Below are positions 43,801-51,357 of a stretch of 64,000 nt of DNA, piece after piece. The DNA is taken from the NCBI GenBank assembly GCA_963678575.2, contig CAXXHV010000001.1:310001-374000 (forward strand). The letters are read 5' to 3'. Made by a program: the position numbers and the translations under genes. The notes below the pieces were generated by a model, which ran no database searches, was not told the DNA's origin, and saw only the letters and a program-made list of their open reading frames with translations. The stretch is from Pleomorphochaeta sp963678575 (GTDB lineage Bacteria; Spirochaetota; Spirochaetia; Sphaerochaetales; Sphaerochaetaceae). Position 1 is the first letter of the stretch. Each line of letters opens with the position of its first letter.

Positions 43801-44552
43801 ATAGCAGAAGAGCGTTTGAAGAGATAGGTGCAATTGTTGAAGAAGTTGTTATTAATACATTTAATAGCAATACTTTATTTGAAAGTACAAATTCTTTTGT
43901 AAATAAATTAAATGATAGTCAAATATTATTTATTCCTGGGGGGTTTAGTGCTGCGGATGAACCTGAGGGTAGTGCTAAATTTATTTCAAGCTTTTTACAA
44001 TCTGATAAAGTAAAAAATTCAATTAATTCTTTAATGGATAAACGCGATGGATTAATTTTAGGAATATGTAATGGCTTTCAAGCTTTAGTAAAATCTGGGT
44101 TATTACCTTATTCTCAAATCTCAAATGTTGATGAAGGCAGTCCAACCTTAACTTATAATGATATAAATCAACATCAATCCACTATTGTTAAAGTTAGAAT
44201 ATCTTCTACAAAGAGCCCCTGGCTTATGCATTATAATGTTGGAGATACTTTATTAGTTCCAATAAGTCATGGAGAAGGTAAATTTATATGTAATGATGGA
44301 CATCTTAATAAGTTAATTAAAAATGGACAAATTGCTTCCCAATATGTTGATTTTGATAATAATCCAAGTATGGATATATTACATAATCCTAATGGAAGTA
44401 TTTATGCTATTGAAGCAATAACTAATGAGGATGGAAGAATACTTGGTAGAATGGGACATCTTGAGAGATGTAAAGTTGACTTGTATAAGAACATAAAAGA
44501 ATATAAACCCAATAATTTAATGTTTAAAGGAGCTATTTCATATTTTAAGTAA
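40872..44552 (+). CDS. purL: FGAM synthetase, single-chain large type
   Basis: The 1226-residue protein combines synthetase and glutaminase. The N-terminal part has the motif VVDTYWSDHCRHTTFNT and FKNETHNHPTEIEPFGGAATCIGG. The C-terminal class I glutaminase has FFGTNCEIDSRRAF, FIPGGFSAADEPEG and the nucleophile Cys in GICNGFQALVKSG. No purS or purQ is needed. Length and motif spacing fit the clade seen in Clostridia. Last gene of the operon. Confidence 0.95.
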   Translation: MVKTVYVKKKDNFKDDILKDDLNLLLNVNIEKLITYNRYEVEGLDDDLFEKSIKYIFSEINLDDIFFELPKSQILFAIELLDGQFDQRADSAEKCIALLCSNTNIKIRYTTIYAIEGDLNSSEIQKLKKYLINPVEAKEASLIPRATLKNISKEKINITILDDFINFNDSKLIEVLDEFSLAMDIDDLKLFQTYFINEKRNPSLTELKVVDTYWSDHCRHTTFNTIFNDVMIEDDEVNKTYNDYLLSKKKINSNKPNSLMDIATIASKTLKKDGFVQAEEVSDEINACSINIKVDVDNKDEDYLLLFKNETHNHPTEIEPFGGAATCIGGAIRDPLSSRAYVYQAMRISGCSDPREAFNQTMENKLPQRTIAKVSAKGNSSYGNQIGLATSHVKEFYHDGYKAKHLELGAVIAATKKENVIREIPERGDVVILLGGRTGRDGIGGATGSSKSHNTQSLETCSAEVQKGNAIEERKLQRLFRKKEVTTLIKRCNDFGAGGVCVAIGELAPSLKIELDKVPLKYENLKVEEIAISESQERMAIVVREKDIPFIINEANKENIEATVVAKVEDDNKLVMTYNNEVVVSISRDFLDTNGSKKYADVYILEEDKSVLYNSSKEMKVNEALFQMYSDLDFCSQKGLSNIFDSTIGASSVLMPYGGKYQNSKEQVMCAKIPVDGNTNTVSLMSYGFDPKIMEKTPYKGSYLSVVSSVSKLIASGASLDSIYLSLQEYFPSVKNDSKKWGNVTSALLGSYKAQMDLKIGAIGGKDSMSGTYENLDVPNTLVSFAVGVTKVNSVKPSLFMKTKTTLILLPIEKNIRNYFLKITEIIKSQNILSSYSLTRGLLLEALSQMSFGNRIGVKIYDNIDIFNAKIGSILIEVDNFEVIKKQLMEKGINYVEIGKTIEKNIFKYKDEEIDLFKLENISKNVLEKVYPTIVEQKKCDFKNIDFCKKDITFAKNKLAKPRVIIPVFFGTNCEIDSRRAFEEIGAIVEEVVINTFNSNTLFESTNSFVNKLNDSQILFIPGGFSAADEPEGSAKFISSFLQSDKVKNSINSLMDKRDGLILGICNGFQALVKSGLLPYSQISNVDEGSPTLTYNDINQHQSTIVKVRISSTKSPWLMHYNVGDTLLVPISHGEGKFICNDGHLNKLIKNGQIASQYVDFDNNPSMDILHNPNGSIYAIEAITNEDGRILGRMGHLERCKVDLYKNIKEYKPNNLMFKGAISYFK

Positions 44553-44669
44553 TAACTTGATAATAATTGGTTAATTTTACAAAAAAAAGAATTATTTATA
44601 ATAAATATGTAACTAAATATAGTTTCTATCTGTTCATATTTTTGTAGATTAAATTATTAAGGAAGAATT

Positions 44670-45347
44670 ATGAAACAAGGAAAAAAATTATTTTTAACAT
44701 TACTAATTATATTATCTGTAAATATGGGACTATTCGCAAGAACAACAGTAGTTCACCCATCTTATTATAATAATGGGCCGAATTTATTGTTTAATGATAT
44801 TTATTCATCATTAATGATAAGTTCCATATATACTAATCCAGTTACAACTGCTGAAACAGATAATGTTGTGAAAGTTGGAGCAAATTACAATAGCTCGGTA
44901 TTTTTCAAGGATTTCCCAGTTGGTGGTTATTCCAGCTTTGATGTATCTCAACTGGAAAGTGATGTTTATATGTTAGATGGTATACTAGGACTTGCCTTTA
45001 GACAAAGCGTAAGCCCGGTTCAAGAAACATATTTGAACTTTGGTCCAGCTGTTTCAATTATTACTCAAGATGAAGATAGTTCATTAACTCCATATACTTT
45101 AGTATATTGGGGTGCTGGAATTAATGCTGGGTATCGAATAGCTGCTTCTCCTCAAGTTAAAGCTTTAGTTATTGATGTTGGCGCAAGTGCAAAAGCTTTT
45201 TGGTATGATGGCTACATTAGTGTAAATACTTTAGGTGTCGGAGCAAGAGATTTTAGATATTCTATTAGTGGTTATGTAGGTATTACTTATAGATGGTTTG
45301 CCCCTAATTGGAGTGATGAAGATTTAAATGTAATAATTGCATTATAA
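44670..45347 (+). CDS. Exported protein of unknown function, possibly an outer-membrane barrel
   Basis: The 225-residue protein has a signal peptide (MKQGKKLFLTLLIILSVNMGLFA). The mature part has alternating hydrophobic and polar residues and many aromatics (YLNFGPAVSII, YWGAGINAGYRIAA, YSISGYVGITYRWF), as in small outer-membrane barrels. The chain does not end in an aromatic residue (last residues VIIAL). No family recognised. GGAAG before ATG; TATAAT at 44597-44602 may be its -10. Confidence 0.65.
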   Translation: MKQGKKLFLTLLIILSVNMGLFARTTVVHPSYYNNGPNLLFNDIYSSLMISSIYTNPVTTAETDNVVKVGANYNSSVFFKDFPVGGYSSFDVSQLESDVYMLDGILGLAFRQSVSPVQETYLNFGPAVSIITQDEDSSLTPYTLVYWGAGINAGYRIAASPQVKALVIDVGASAKAFWYDGYISVNTLGVGARDFRYSISGYVGITYRWFAPNWSDEDLNVIIAL

Positions 45348-45370
45348 ATATTTTTATTATGATTCAATAA

Positions 45371-45437
45371 AATCTCCATAGTAGAGACAACTTGAGAGAC
45401 TTCTTAAGTAATGAAACTACTTGGAGATTATTTTTTT
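45371..45437. terminator. Bidirectional terminator between the exported protein gene and carB
   Basis: AATCTCCATAGTAG (45371-45384) pairs with CTACTTGGAGATT (45417-45429) with one bulge, then T's. An inner hairpin (ACTTGAG/CTTAAGT) stacks inside. An A/T-rich flank on the other side could serve carB. Confidence 0.75.
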
Positions 45438-45438
45438 A

Positions 45439-48400
45439 CTAGATAAATTTTTTTATTGCTTCTACTTTAAATTCTTTTTTCATCATGTATTTTATAGCAT
45501 CTAATGCTGCTTTTGCTGCACTAGTTGTTGTAGTATATGGTATTTTTTGCATAAGCGCTTCACTTCTCAAATCATCATTGCTCGAAATTGCATGAAATCC
45601 CATAGGAGTGTTTATTACTAGATCAATTTTTTTTGCTCTTATGTTATCAACAATATTTGGAGATCCATCTATTGTCTTTAGCATTACTTCACAAAGAATA
45701 TCATTATCAAATAAGTCACGTGCAGTACCTCTAGTTGCAGCAATTGAAAAACCTAATTCTTGCAATTCTTTTGCAATTGGTATTATTGTTTTTCTATCTT
45801 TTTTATTTACACTTATTAAGATTTTCCCTTTTGTTGGTAATTTATTTCCAGCACTTATTTGGCTTTTTGCGTAAGCTTCTCCAAATGTGTATCCACTACC
45901 AGTTGTTTCTCCAGTGCTTCTCATTTCAGGACCTAAAATAGGATCAATATTTTTAAAACGATCAAAAGAAAAAACCGCTTCTTTAATAGCCCATCCAATT
46001 GTGCATGTACCACAAGAGTAATTTGATTTTTCATCAACAAGATTCTGTTGTACAAGATCAATGTTGGAGAATACTTTTGTTGCTACTTCAATTAAATTTA
46101 CTTGAGAGTATTTTGAAATAAAAGGAATGGTTCTACTTGCTCTTGGGTTTAATTCAATTATATATAATTTATCATTTTTTATTGCAAATTGAAGATTTAC
46201 AAGACCAATTATTTTAAAATATTTGCATAATTTATAAGTGGCTTCTTTCATTTGTAATAAATGTTCTTCGCTTATTTTATAAGGAGGGAAAACAGCAGCA
46301 CTATCCCCACTATGAATACCGGCTGCTTCAATGTGTTGAAGAATACCTCCTATATATAATTTATTTCCATCAAATACTCCATCTAAGTCATATTCAAAAG
46401 CATCTTCCAAAAATTCATCAATAATGATTGGTTTTTCTTTATTTATAATTACTTCTTCTTTTTCTAGAAAATCAATAAGTGCTTTAGAATTATAAGCAAT
46501 AAACATACTCCTTCCACCAAGAACAAAGGAAGGTCTAATTAATACAGGATAACCAATGGTATTTGCAATGCTAAAGACTTCTTCTTTGCTGGATGCAATA
46601 CTATTTCTAGCTTGATTTAAATTTAAACTCTCAATAGCATTTTTAAAGGTTGATCTATCTTCACTTGCTTTTATTCCTTCAAGACTAGTCCCGACAATAT
46701 TAAAATTAGCATTTGCCAAATCTTCTGCAATATTTAAAGGTGTTTGTCCCCCCAATTGAATAATAACATCTTTTACTTTTTCTCTTTTAAGGATTTCTAT
46801 TACACTTTCACTATTTAAGGCCTCAATATAGAGCCTATCACTACTATTATAGTCTGTGCTTACGGTTTCAGGGTTTGAATTAATAATTATTGTTTTTTTA
46901 TTTAAGTTTTTATATGTTAAAGAACATAAGGTACAACAAGTATCAAATTCAAGCCCTTGCCCAATCCTATTTGGACCACTTGCTAATATTGCAACGGTAT
47001 TTTCTCCTAGGACTTCTCCTTCTGATTTTTCTCCATAAGTGTTATATAAATATGGAGTGAGAGCCTCAAACTCTCCTGCACAAGTATCAACAAAATGCGG
47101 AGTAATGTGTATATTGAAATCATTTCTCAATTTACATACTTCACTTTCTATCTTATTTGATAAGAAAGCTATTCTTTTATCACTCATTCCAAATTGTTTT
47201 GCTTTTAATAATAATTCTTTTGTTAAGATATTTTTACGTATTTCATTATCTAATTTAGATTGTTCTAGTAGTTGGTATAAAAAGAATTTGTCAAAACCTG
47301 TAATTGCTGCTATTTCATTAATACCTTCCTTTCCTAACTTACATATTTTTGTATATGCTGCTAATAGTCTTAAGGGATGAGCATTATTTAGATATATATC
47401 AACATCTTTTGTTAGTTCTTCAATTCCTTCATACCCACATTCAATAGATCTAATTGCTTTGTTCAATGCTTCAATAATCGTTCTTCCTAATGCTAAAGAT
47501 TCTCCAACGCTTCTCATTTGAGAACCTATTGCTGAGGGTGGAAGTGGGAATTTTTCTAATTCAAATCTTGGAACTTTTATTGCGCAATAATCTAAAGCTG
47601 GTTCGAAACATGATACACTTTTACCTGTAATTTCATTTACTACTTCATCTAGAGTGTAGCCTATTGCTAATTTTGTTGAACAGTGTGCAATAGGGAACCC
47701 TGTTGCTTTTGATGCGAGAGCTGAAGAACGAGATACTCTTGGATTCATTTCAATGACTACCATTTCTTTAGTTGTTTTATTATAAGCAAACTGAACATTT
47801 GAACCTCCGCAATCAATTCCTACTTCTCTAAGTATAGCAATTGACGCATCTCTCATTCTTTGATATTCGTTATCACTTAGTGTTTGAATAGGTGCTATAG
47901 TTATTGAATCTCCTGTATGCACTCCCATAGGATCAATATTTTCAATTGAACATACAATTATAGCGTTATCATTTTTATCTCTAATAACTTCCATTTCGAA
48001 TTCATCCCAACCAATTAAGGATTGTTCAACTAATATTTGAGAATTAGGACTTTCTAATAAAGCTTGTTTTACTAATTGAATAAACTCTTCTTTATTGTTT
48101 GCAATTGCTCCGCCTCTACCGCCAAGCGTAAAACTAGGTCTAATAATTAGAGGAAACCCTATATCCTTTGAGAGAGATATTGCTTGATTGAGATTGTTTG
48201 CTATTCCGCTTTTAGGTGATTTTAGCCCTAGTTTTTCAATTAGAGTTTTAAACTCGCCCCTATCTTCAGCTTTCTTTATAGATTCAACACTTGCACCAAG
48301 TATTTCAACATTATATTTTTCAAGATATCCTTTTTCTTGTAATTCCAGTGTTAGATTTAGAGCAGATTGCCCACCAACAGTTGAAAGGACAGCATCTATT

Positions 48401-48645
48401 TTTTCTTTTTTAAATATTGCCTCAACGTATTCACAGGTTAATGGCTCCATATATACCTTATCTGCTAAAAATGGTGTACTCATCATAGTAGCAGGGTTTG
48501 GATTAATTAATATGGTTTTATATCCTTCTTCTTTTAATGCTTTTATTGCTTGTGTTCCACTATAGTCAAATTCACAAGCTTGACCGATTACAATTGGTCC
48601 ACTACCAATAATTAATATAGTTTTTATATCTAATCTTTTCCCCAT
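45439..48645 (-). CDS. carB: Carbamoyl phosphate synthase large chain
   Basis: The 1068-residue protein is full length with two homologous ATP-grasp halves. The first begins IKTILIIGSGPIVIGQACEFDYSG and contains SFTLGGRGGAIA; the second has ILASGPNRIGQGLEFDTC and SFVLGGRSMFIAY. A C-terminal MGS-like allosteric domain follows (ISVNKKDRKTIIPIAKEL, NTPMGFHA). It makes carbamoyl phosphate for pyrimidines and arginine. It starts within the carA stop (1-nt overlap). Confidence 0.96.
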   Translation of the reverse strand: MGKRLDIKTILIIGSGPIVIGQACEFDYSGTQAIKALKEEGYKTILINPNPATMMSTPFLADKVYMEPLTCEYVEAIFKKEKIDAVLSTVGGQSALNLTLELQEKGYLEKYNVEILGASVESIKKAEDRGEFKTLIEKLGLKSPKSGIANNLNQAISLSKDIGFPLIIRPSFTLGGRGGAIANNKEEFIQLVKQALLESPNSQILVEQSLIGWDEFEMEVIRDKNDNAIIVCSIENIDPMGVHTGDSITIAPIQTLSDNEYQRMRDASIAILREVGIDCGGSNVQFAYNKTTKEMVVIEMNPRVSRSSALASKATGFPIAHCSTKLAIGYTLDEVVNEITGKSVSCFEPALDYCAIKVPRFELEKFPLPPSAIGSQMRSVGESLALGRTIIEALNKAIRSIECGYEGIEELTKDVDIYLNNAHPLRLLAAYTKICKLGKEGINEIAAITGFDKFFLYQLLEQSKLDNEIRKNILTKELLLKAKQFGMSDKRIAFLSNKIESEVCKLRNDFNIHITPHFVDTCAGEFEALTPYLYNTYGEKSEGEVLGENTVAILASGPNRIGQGLEFDTCCTLCSLTYKNLNKKTIIINSNPETVSTDYNSSDRLYIEALNSESVIEILKREKVKDVIIQLGGQTPLNIAEDLANANFNIVGTSLEGIKASEDRSTFKNAIESLNLNQARNSIASSKEEVFSIANTIGYPVLIRPSFVLGGRSMFIAYNSKALIDFLEKEEVIINKEKPIIIDEFLEDAFEYDLDGVFDGNKLYIGGILQHIEAAGIHSGDSAAVFPPYKISEEHLLQMKEATYKLCKYFKIIGLVNLQFAIKNDKLYIIELNPRASRTIPFISKYSQVNLIEVATKVFSNIDLVQQNLVDEKSNYSCGTCTIGWAIKEAVFSFDRFKNIDPILGPEMRSTGETTGSGYTFGEAYAKSQISAGNKLPTKGKILISVNKKDRKTIIPIAKELQELGFSIAATRGTARDLFDNDILCEVMLKTIDGSPNIVDNIRAKKIDLVINTPMGFHAISSNDDLRSEALMQKIPYTTTTSAAKAALDAIKYMMKKEFKVEAIKKFI

Positions 48646-49772
48646 TATTTTACCTCTTTTAAAAATTCATCAAAAATCCAAAGACTATCCTTTGGTCCTG
48701 GACTAGCTTCTGGATGAAATTGAACACTTAATATTTTTTTATTTGGTATTTTAATTCCTTCTACACTATTGTCATTAGAATTAACAAACCATAATTGAGC
48801 TCCTTGAGGTAAAATTGATGTTACAAAGCTATGATTTTGACTTGTTACGAATATCTTTTTAGTAAAAACATCTGTTACAGGTTGATTAGCACCATGGTGA
48901 CCAAATTTCATTTTTTTTGTAGAACCACCTAATGCTAGTGTAATGATTTGATGACCTAAACAAATTCCAACAATTGGAATTTTAGTTTGACAAGTTTTTA
49001 CTAAACTAATTGCATCAACTTGTGTTTCTGGATCACCAGGACCATTGCTTAAAAATAATAAGTCAAAATTGTTGTTTAAAATTTCTTCGCTATTAGTTTT
49101 TGAATTAAAAAGTGTCACTTCAACATTTCTACTATATAATTCTTTGATAATTGATTTTTTTATTCCAAAATCAATTAAGGCACATCTAATTTTTGTATTT
49201 TTTGATGGATATATATTATTGTTTTTAGGATTTACTATTTTTGTTTTTGTGCTAACTTTTTCGCATTGATTTGTTTCAGAAATAAAAGGAAAGGATAAAA
49301 GATAGTTTTTAATAAACAAATCTTCTTCCTTTCCTATATTATCTTCATTAATAATAATAGCTCTTTTAAATCCCGTATCCCTAAGGTGTAAGGTTAACGC
49401 CCTAGTATCAATATTACTTATCCCAATAATATTATTTTCTAAAAGATAAGTTTCTAATTTTATCCTATCATTATCAACTTCTCCATCGTAATAGTCTTTT
49501 ACTACTATTGCGCTTACATGAATTTTTTCATTTAATATGTTTTCTTCTTCATTAAGTATTACTCCATAATTTCCAATTTGTGGGTATGTAAAACATACCA
49601 TTTGGCCCTTATAGGAGGGATCACTTAATATTTGTTGGTAACCACACATACTAGTATTGAAAACTATTTCACTAATACTTGAATTTTGAGAAATGTCCTC
49701 AATTTTTGGAGCTTTTGCACCAAAGGATTTCCCAACAAATTTACTACCGTCTTCTAAAAATAATGTTGCCAA
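48645..49772 (-). CDS. carA: Carbamoyl phosphate synthase small chain
   Basis: The 375-residue glutaminase has the N-terminal LFLEDGSKFVGKSFGA, GMVCFTYPQIGNYG-type segment, SNGPGDPETQ, nucleophile Cys in GICLGHQIITLALGG, and HPEASPGPKDS. Start codon is TTG 49772 with AGGA 8 nt upstream; no nearby ATG in frame is better. Its leader and promoter carry TGCAACA-type boxes like those before the purine operon. Confidence 0.95.
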   Translation of the reverse strand: MATLFLEDGSKFVGKSFGAKAPKIEDISQNSSISEIVFNTSMCGYQQILSDPSYKGQMVCFTYPQIGNYGVILNEEENILNEKIHVSAIVVKDYYDGEVDNDRIKLETYLLENNIIGISNIDTRALTLHLRDTGFKRAIIINEDNIGKEEDLFIKNYLLSFPFISETNQCEKVSTKTKIVNPKNNNIYPSKNTKIRCALIDFGIKKSIIKELYSRNVEVTLFNSKTNSEEILNNNFDLLFLSNGPGDPETQVDAISLVKTCQTKIPIVGICLGHQIITLALGGSTKKMKFGHHGANQPVTDVFTKKIFVTSQNHSFVTSILPQGAQLWFVNSNDNSVEGIKIPNKKILSVQFHPEASPGPKDSLWIFDEFLKEVK

Positions 49773-49831
49773 AGTATAATTCCTTTTTCATTAAAATTGA
49801 TTGTAAAACCTAATATGTCTAAATTGATGTA

Positions 49832-49860
49832 ATAATATAAAATATCTGTTGCATAATCAA
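49832..49860 (-). promoter_or_regulatory. Promoter of carAB
   Basis: On the minus strand TTGATT (49855-49860), 17-nt spacer, TATTAT (49832-49837). A TGCAACA box (49848-49854 region) lies within the spacer. Confidence 0.55.
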
Positions 49861-49965
49861 GTGTTTAAGCAACAAAAAAGCTAGATAGTTGTATAAAATG
49901 TGAATAAATATTTAAAAATTGTTGCAAAAGCGTTGTATTGTAGATAAATATTTATTTATTTGTTG
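49848..49965. promoter_or_regulatory. Cluster of TGCAACA-type boxes before carAB
   Basis: On the plus strand: GTTGCA 49848-49853, AGCAACAAAA from 49868, GTTGTA 49888-49893, GTTGCA 49921-49926, GTTGTA 49932-49937, TTGTTG near 49960. The third to fifth start 33 and 11 bp apart. The same core and 11-bp phase appear before purE. Confidence 0.55.
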
Positions 49966-49990
49966 TTTTTTTTTAAAGAATTAAAAATAC

Positions 49991-50022
49991 AAAAAAAAAT
50001 ACGAAAGCATTGCTTCCGTATT
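49991..50022 (-). terminator. Terminator of the tRNA-Phe gene
   Basis: Arms 49998-50009 and 50011-50022 pair on the minus-strand RNA (with one G-U pair), followed by nine U's from the A-run 49991-49999. Confidence 0.85.
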
Positions 50023-50024
50023 GT

Positions 50025-50097
50025 TGCCGCCTCCAGGAATTGAACCAGGGACACAAGGATTTTCAGTCCTTTGCTCTACCAACTGAGCTAAAGCGGC
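50025..50097 (-). tRNA. tRNA-Phe (anticodon GAA)
   Basis: A 73-nt cloverleaf: acceptor GCCGCTT/AGGCGGC (one G-U), D stem GCTC/GAGC with loop AGTTGGTA, anticodon stem AAGGA/TCCTT with loop CTGAAAA, T loop TTCAATT. The T stem reads CCTGG/CCTGG, giving a T-T mismatch at its centre (positions 51-63). CCA is not encoded. Confidence 0.93.
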
Positions 50098-50110
50098 GTT
50101 AACGATGTTG

Positions 50111-50139
50111 TTTATACACTGTAGAGAATTTATTGTCAA
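50111..50139 (-). promoter_or_regulatory. Promoter of the tRNA-Phe gene
   Basis: On the minus strand perfect TTGACA (50134-50139), 17-nt spacer, TATAAA (50111-50116); transcription should begin about 7 nt before the mature tRNA. Confidence 0.8.
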
Positions 50140-50296
50140 CACCTTTTAAGAAAAAATGTATTATTTTTACAAAAATTGGTAAATCTGCAAAGACTATTTT
50201 ATTGTCTTTTTTTTATAAATTAAGTCGAAAAGAAAACAAAAATTTTATTTATTATTCATAATAAATAGACATAATTAATATTTTATAAATAAATGA

Positions 50297-50326
50297 TTGA
50301 TAAATATAAAACCCTCATGATAATCT
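50297..50326 (+). promoter_or_regulatory. Leaderless-type promoter of dprA
   Basis: TTGATA (50297-50302), 18-nt spacer, TAATCT (50321-50326), 7 nt, then ATG 50334. GATAAT (50319-50324) is an alternative -10. Confidence 0.5.
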
Positions 50327-50333
50327 ATTGTAT

Positions 50334-51269
50334 ATGAATAGAGAAAAAGTGATACAAGCAATAAATTGGGAAACCATAGTTAGTGTTTGTAATAGAGATA
50401 CAGATAAGGCTTGTAAAATTTGGGATAAATATAATCACGTGTTATTATTACCTATTAGTAGTGATTTTTCACTTTGGGCTTTAAATTTAAATGTTTCAAT
50501 AAGTAAATTATTTGAAATATATACTTATATATGTGAAGATTTCAAATTGTTGCCAAAAAATACTATAATAACAATATTTGGGGATGAAAATTGGCCAAAT
50601 CAAATTAATGATTTTCCTTTTTCAACTAGGGTCTTATATTGTCTGGGAAATGTTGAATTATTAAAAAAGAAAAATGTAGCAATATTAGGTACAAAATCCC
50701 CATCTAAGGAATCAATTGAAAAACTAGATAAACTAGTAAAAGCTCTTATAAAAAAAGAAATTATTATTACTAGTGGACTTTCCTTAGGAATGCAAGGGCA
50801 TGCTGGAGTAAAAAGCTTGTCAGATTTTGCTCCCATTATTGCAGTTATTGCAACACCTCTAGATCAATATTATCCTCAGTCTCATAGTAAAATTCAAGAT
50901 TATATAGCCCAAGAAGGTGGCGTTGTTGTAACAAGAGTGGCTCCTAATAATAAAAATATTAAATGGAATATTTTTTTAAGAAATAGATTAATGAGTGCTT
51001 TATCTTCTGCAATAATGATTGTTGAGGAGGTAGATCGTGGTGGTGCAATTCAGATAGCGGAATATTCTTTACAAAATAATCGAAATGTTTATTTTTTTAG
51101 TTCAGTGAAAAAAGAGGCATCACTAAATTGGACTAAGCAGTTATTAGCTAAAGGCGCAACAAGCTTGAGATTTCCCAGTGATTTAGCAAAAGCTATAAAT
51201 GGGGTTAATATAACAAAGATATCTAAAAAAGATAATAATCAAGATATTGTTCAATTAAAGTTATTTTAA
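50334..51269 (+). CDS. dprA: DNA-processing protein DprA
   Basis: The 311-residue protein has a diverged N-terminal region and the DprA Rossmann core: VAILGTKSPSKESIEKL, IIITSGLSLGMQGHAGVKSL, AVIATPLDQYYPQSHSKI, FLRNRLMSALSSAIMIVEEVDRGGAIQIAEY. It is shorter and less conserved than usual (GLSLGMQGHAG replaces the common GLARGIDxxAH). DprA loads RecA on incoming single strands during transformation. The start at ATG 50334 is chosen over TTG 50328. It lacks a ribosome binding site. Confidence 0.85.
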   Translation: MNREKVIQAINWETIVSVCNRDTDKACKIWDKYNHVLLLPISSDFSLWALNLNVSISKLFEIYTYICEDFKLLPKNTIITIFGDENWPNQINDFPFSTRVLYCLGNVELLKKKNVAILGTKSPSKESIEKLDKLVKALIKKEIIITSGLSLGMQGHAGVKSLSDFAPIIAVIATPLDQYYPQSHSKIQDYIAQEGGVVVTRVAPNNKNIKWNIFLRNRLMSALSSAIMIVEEVDRGGAIQIAEYSLQNNRNVYFFSSVKKEASLNWTKQLLAKGATSLRFPSDLAKAINGVNITKISKKDNNQDIVQLKLF

Positions 51270-51321
51270 GCGTTTTTTCTAAATATATTTAACAGAATTA
51301 ATGAAATAATTAATTAAAATC

Positions 51322-51350
51322 TTGACTAAAAATAATACAAAACATACTAT
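51322..51350 (+). promoter_or_regulatory. Leaderless-type promoter of alaS
   Basis: TTGACT (51322-51327), 17-nt spacer, TACTAT (51345-51350), exactly 7 nt, then ATG 51358. Confidence 0.65.
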
Positions 51351-51357
51351 CTTTGGT

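Noticed and set aside
45608..48565. Several plus-strand frames inside carB
   Set aside because: Shadows of a full-length, conserved carB on the other strand.
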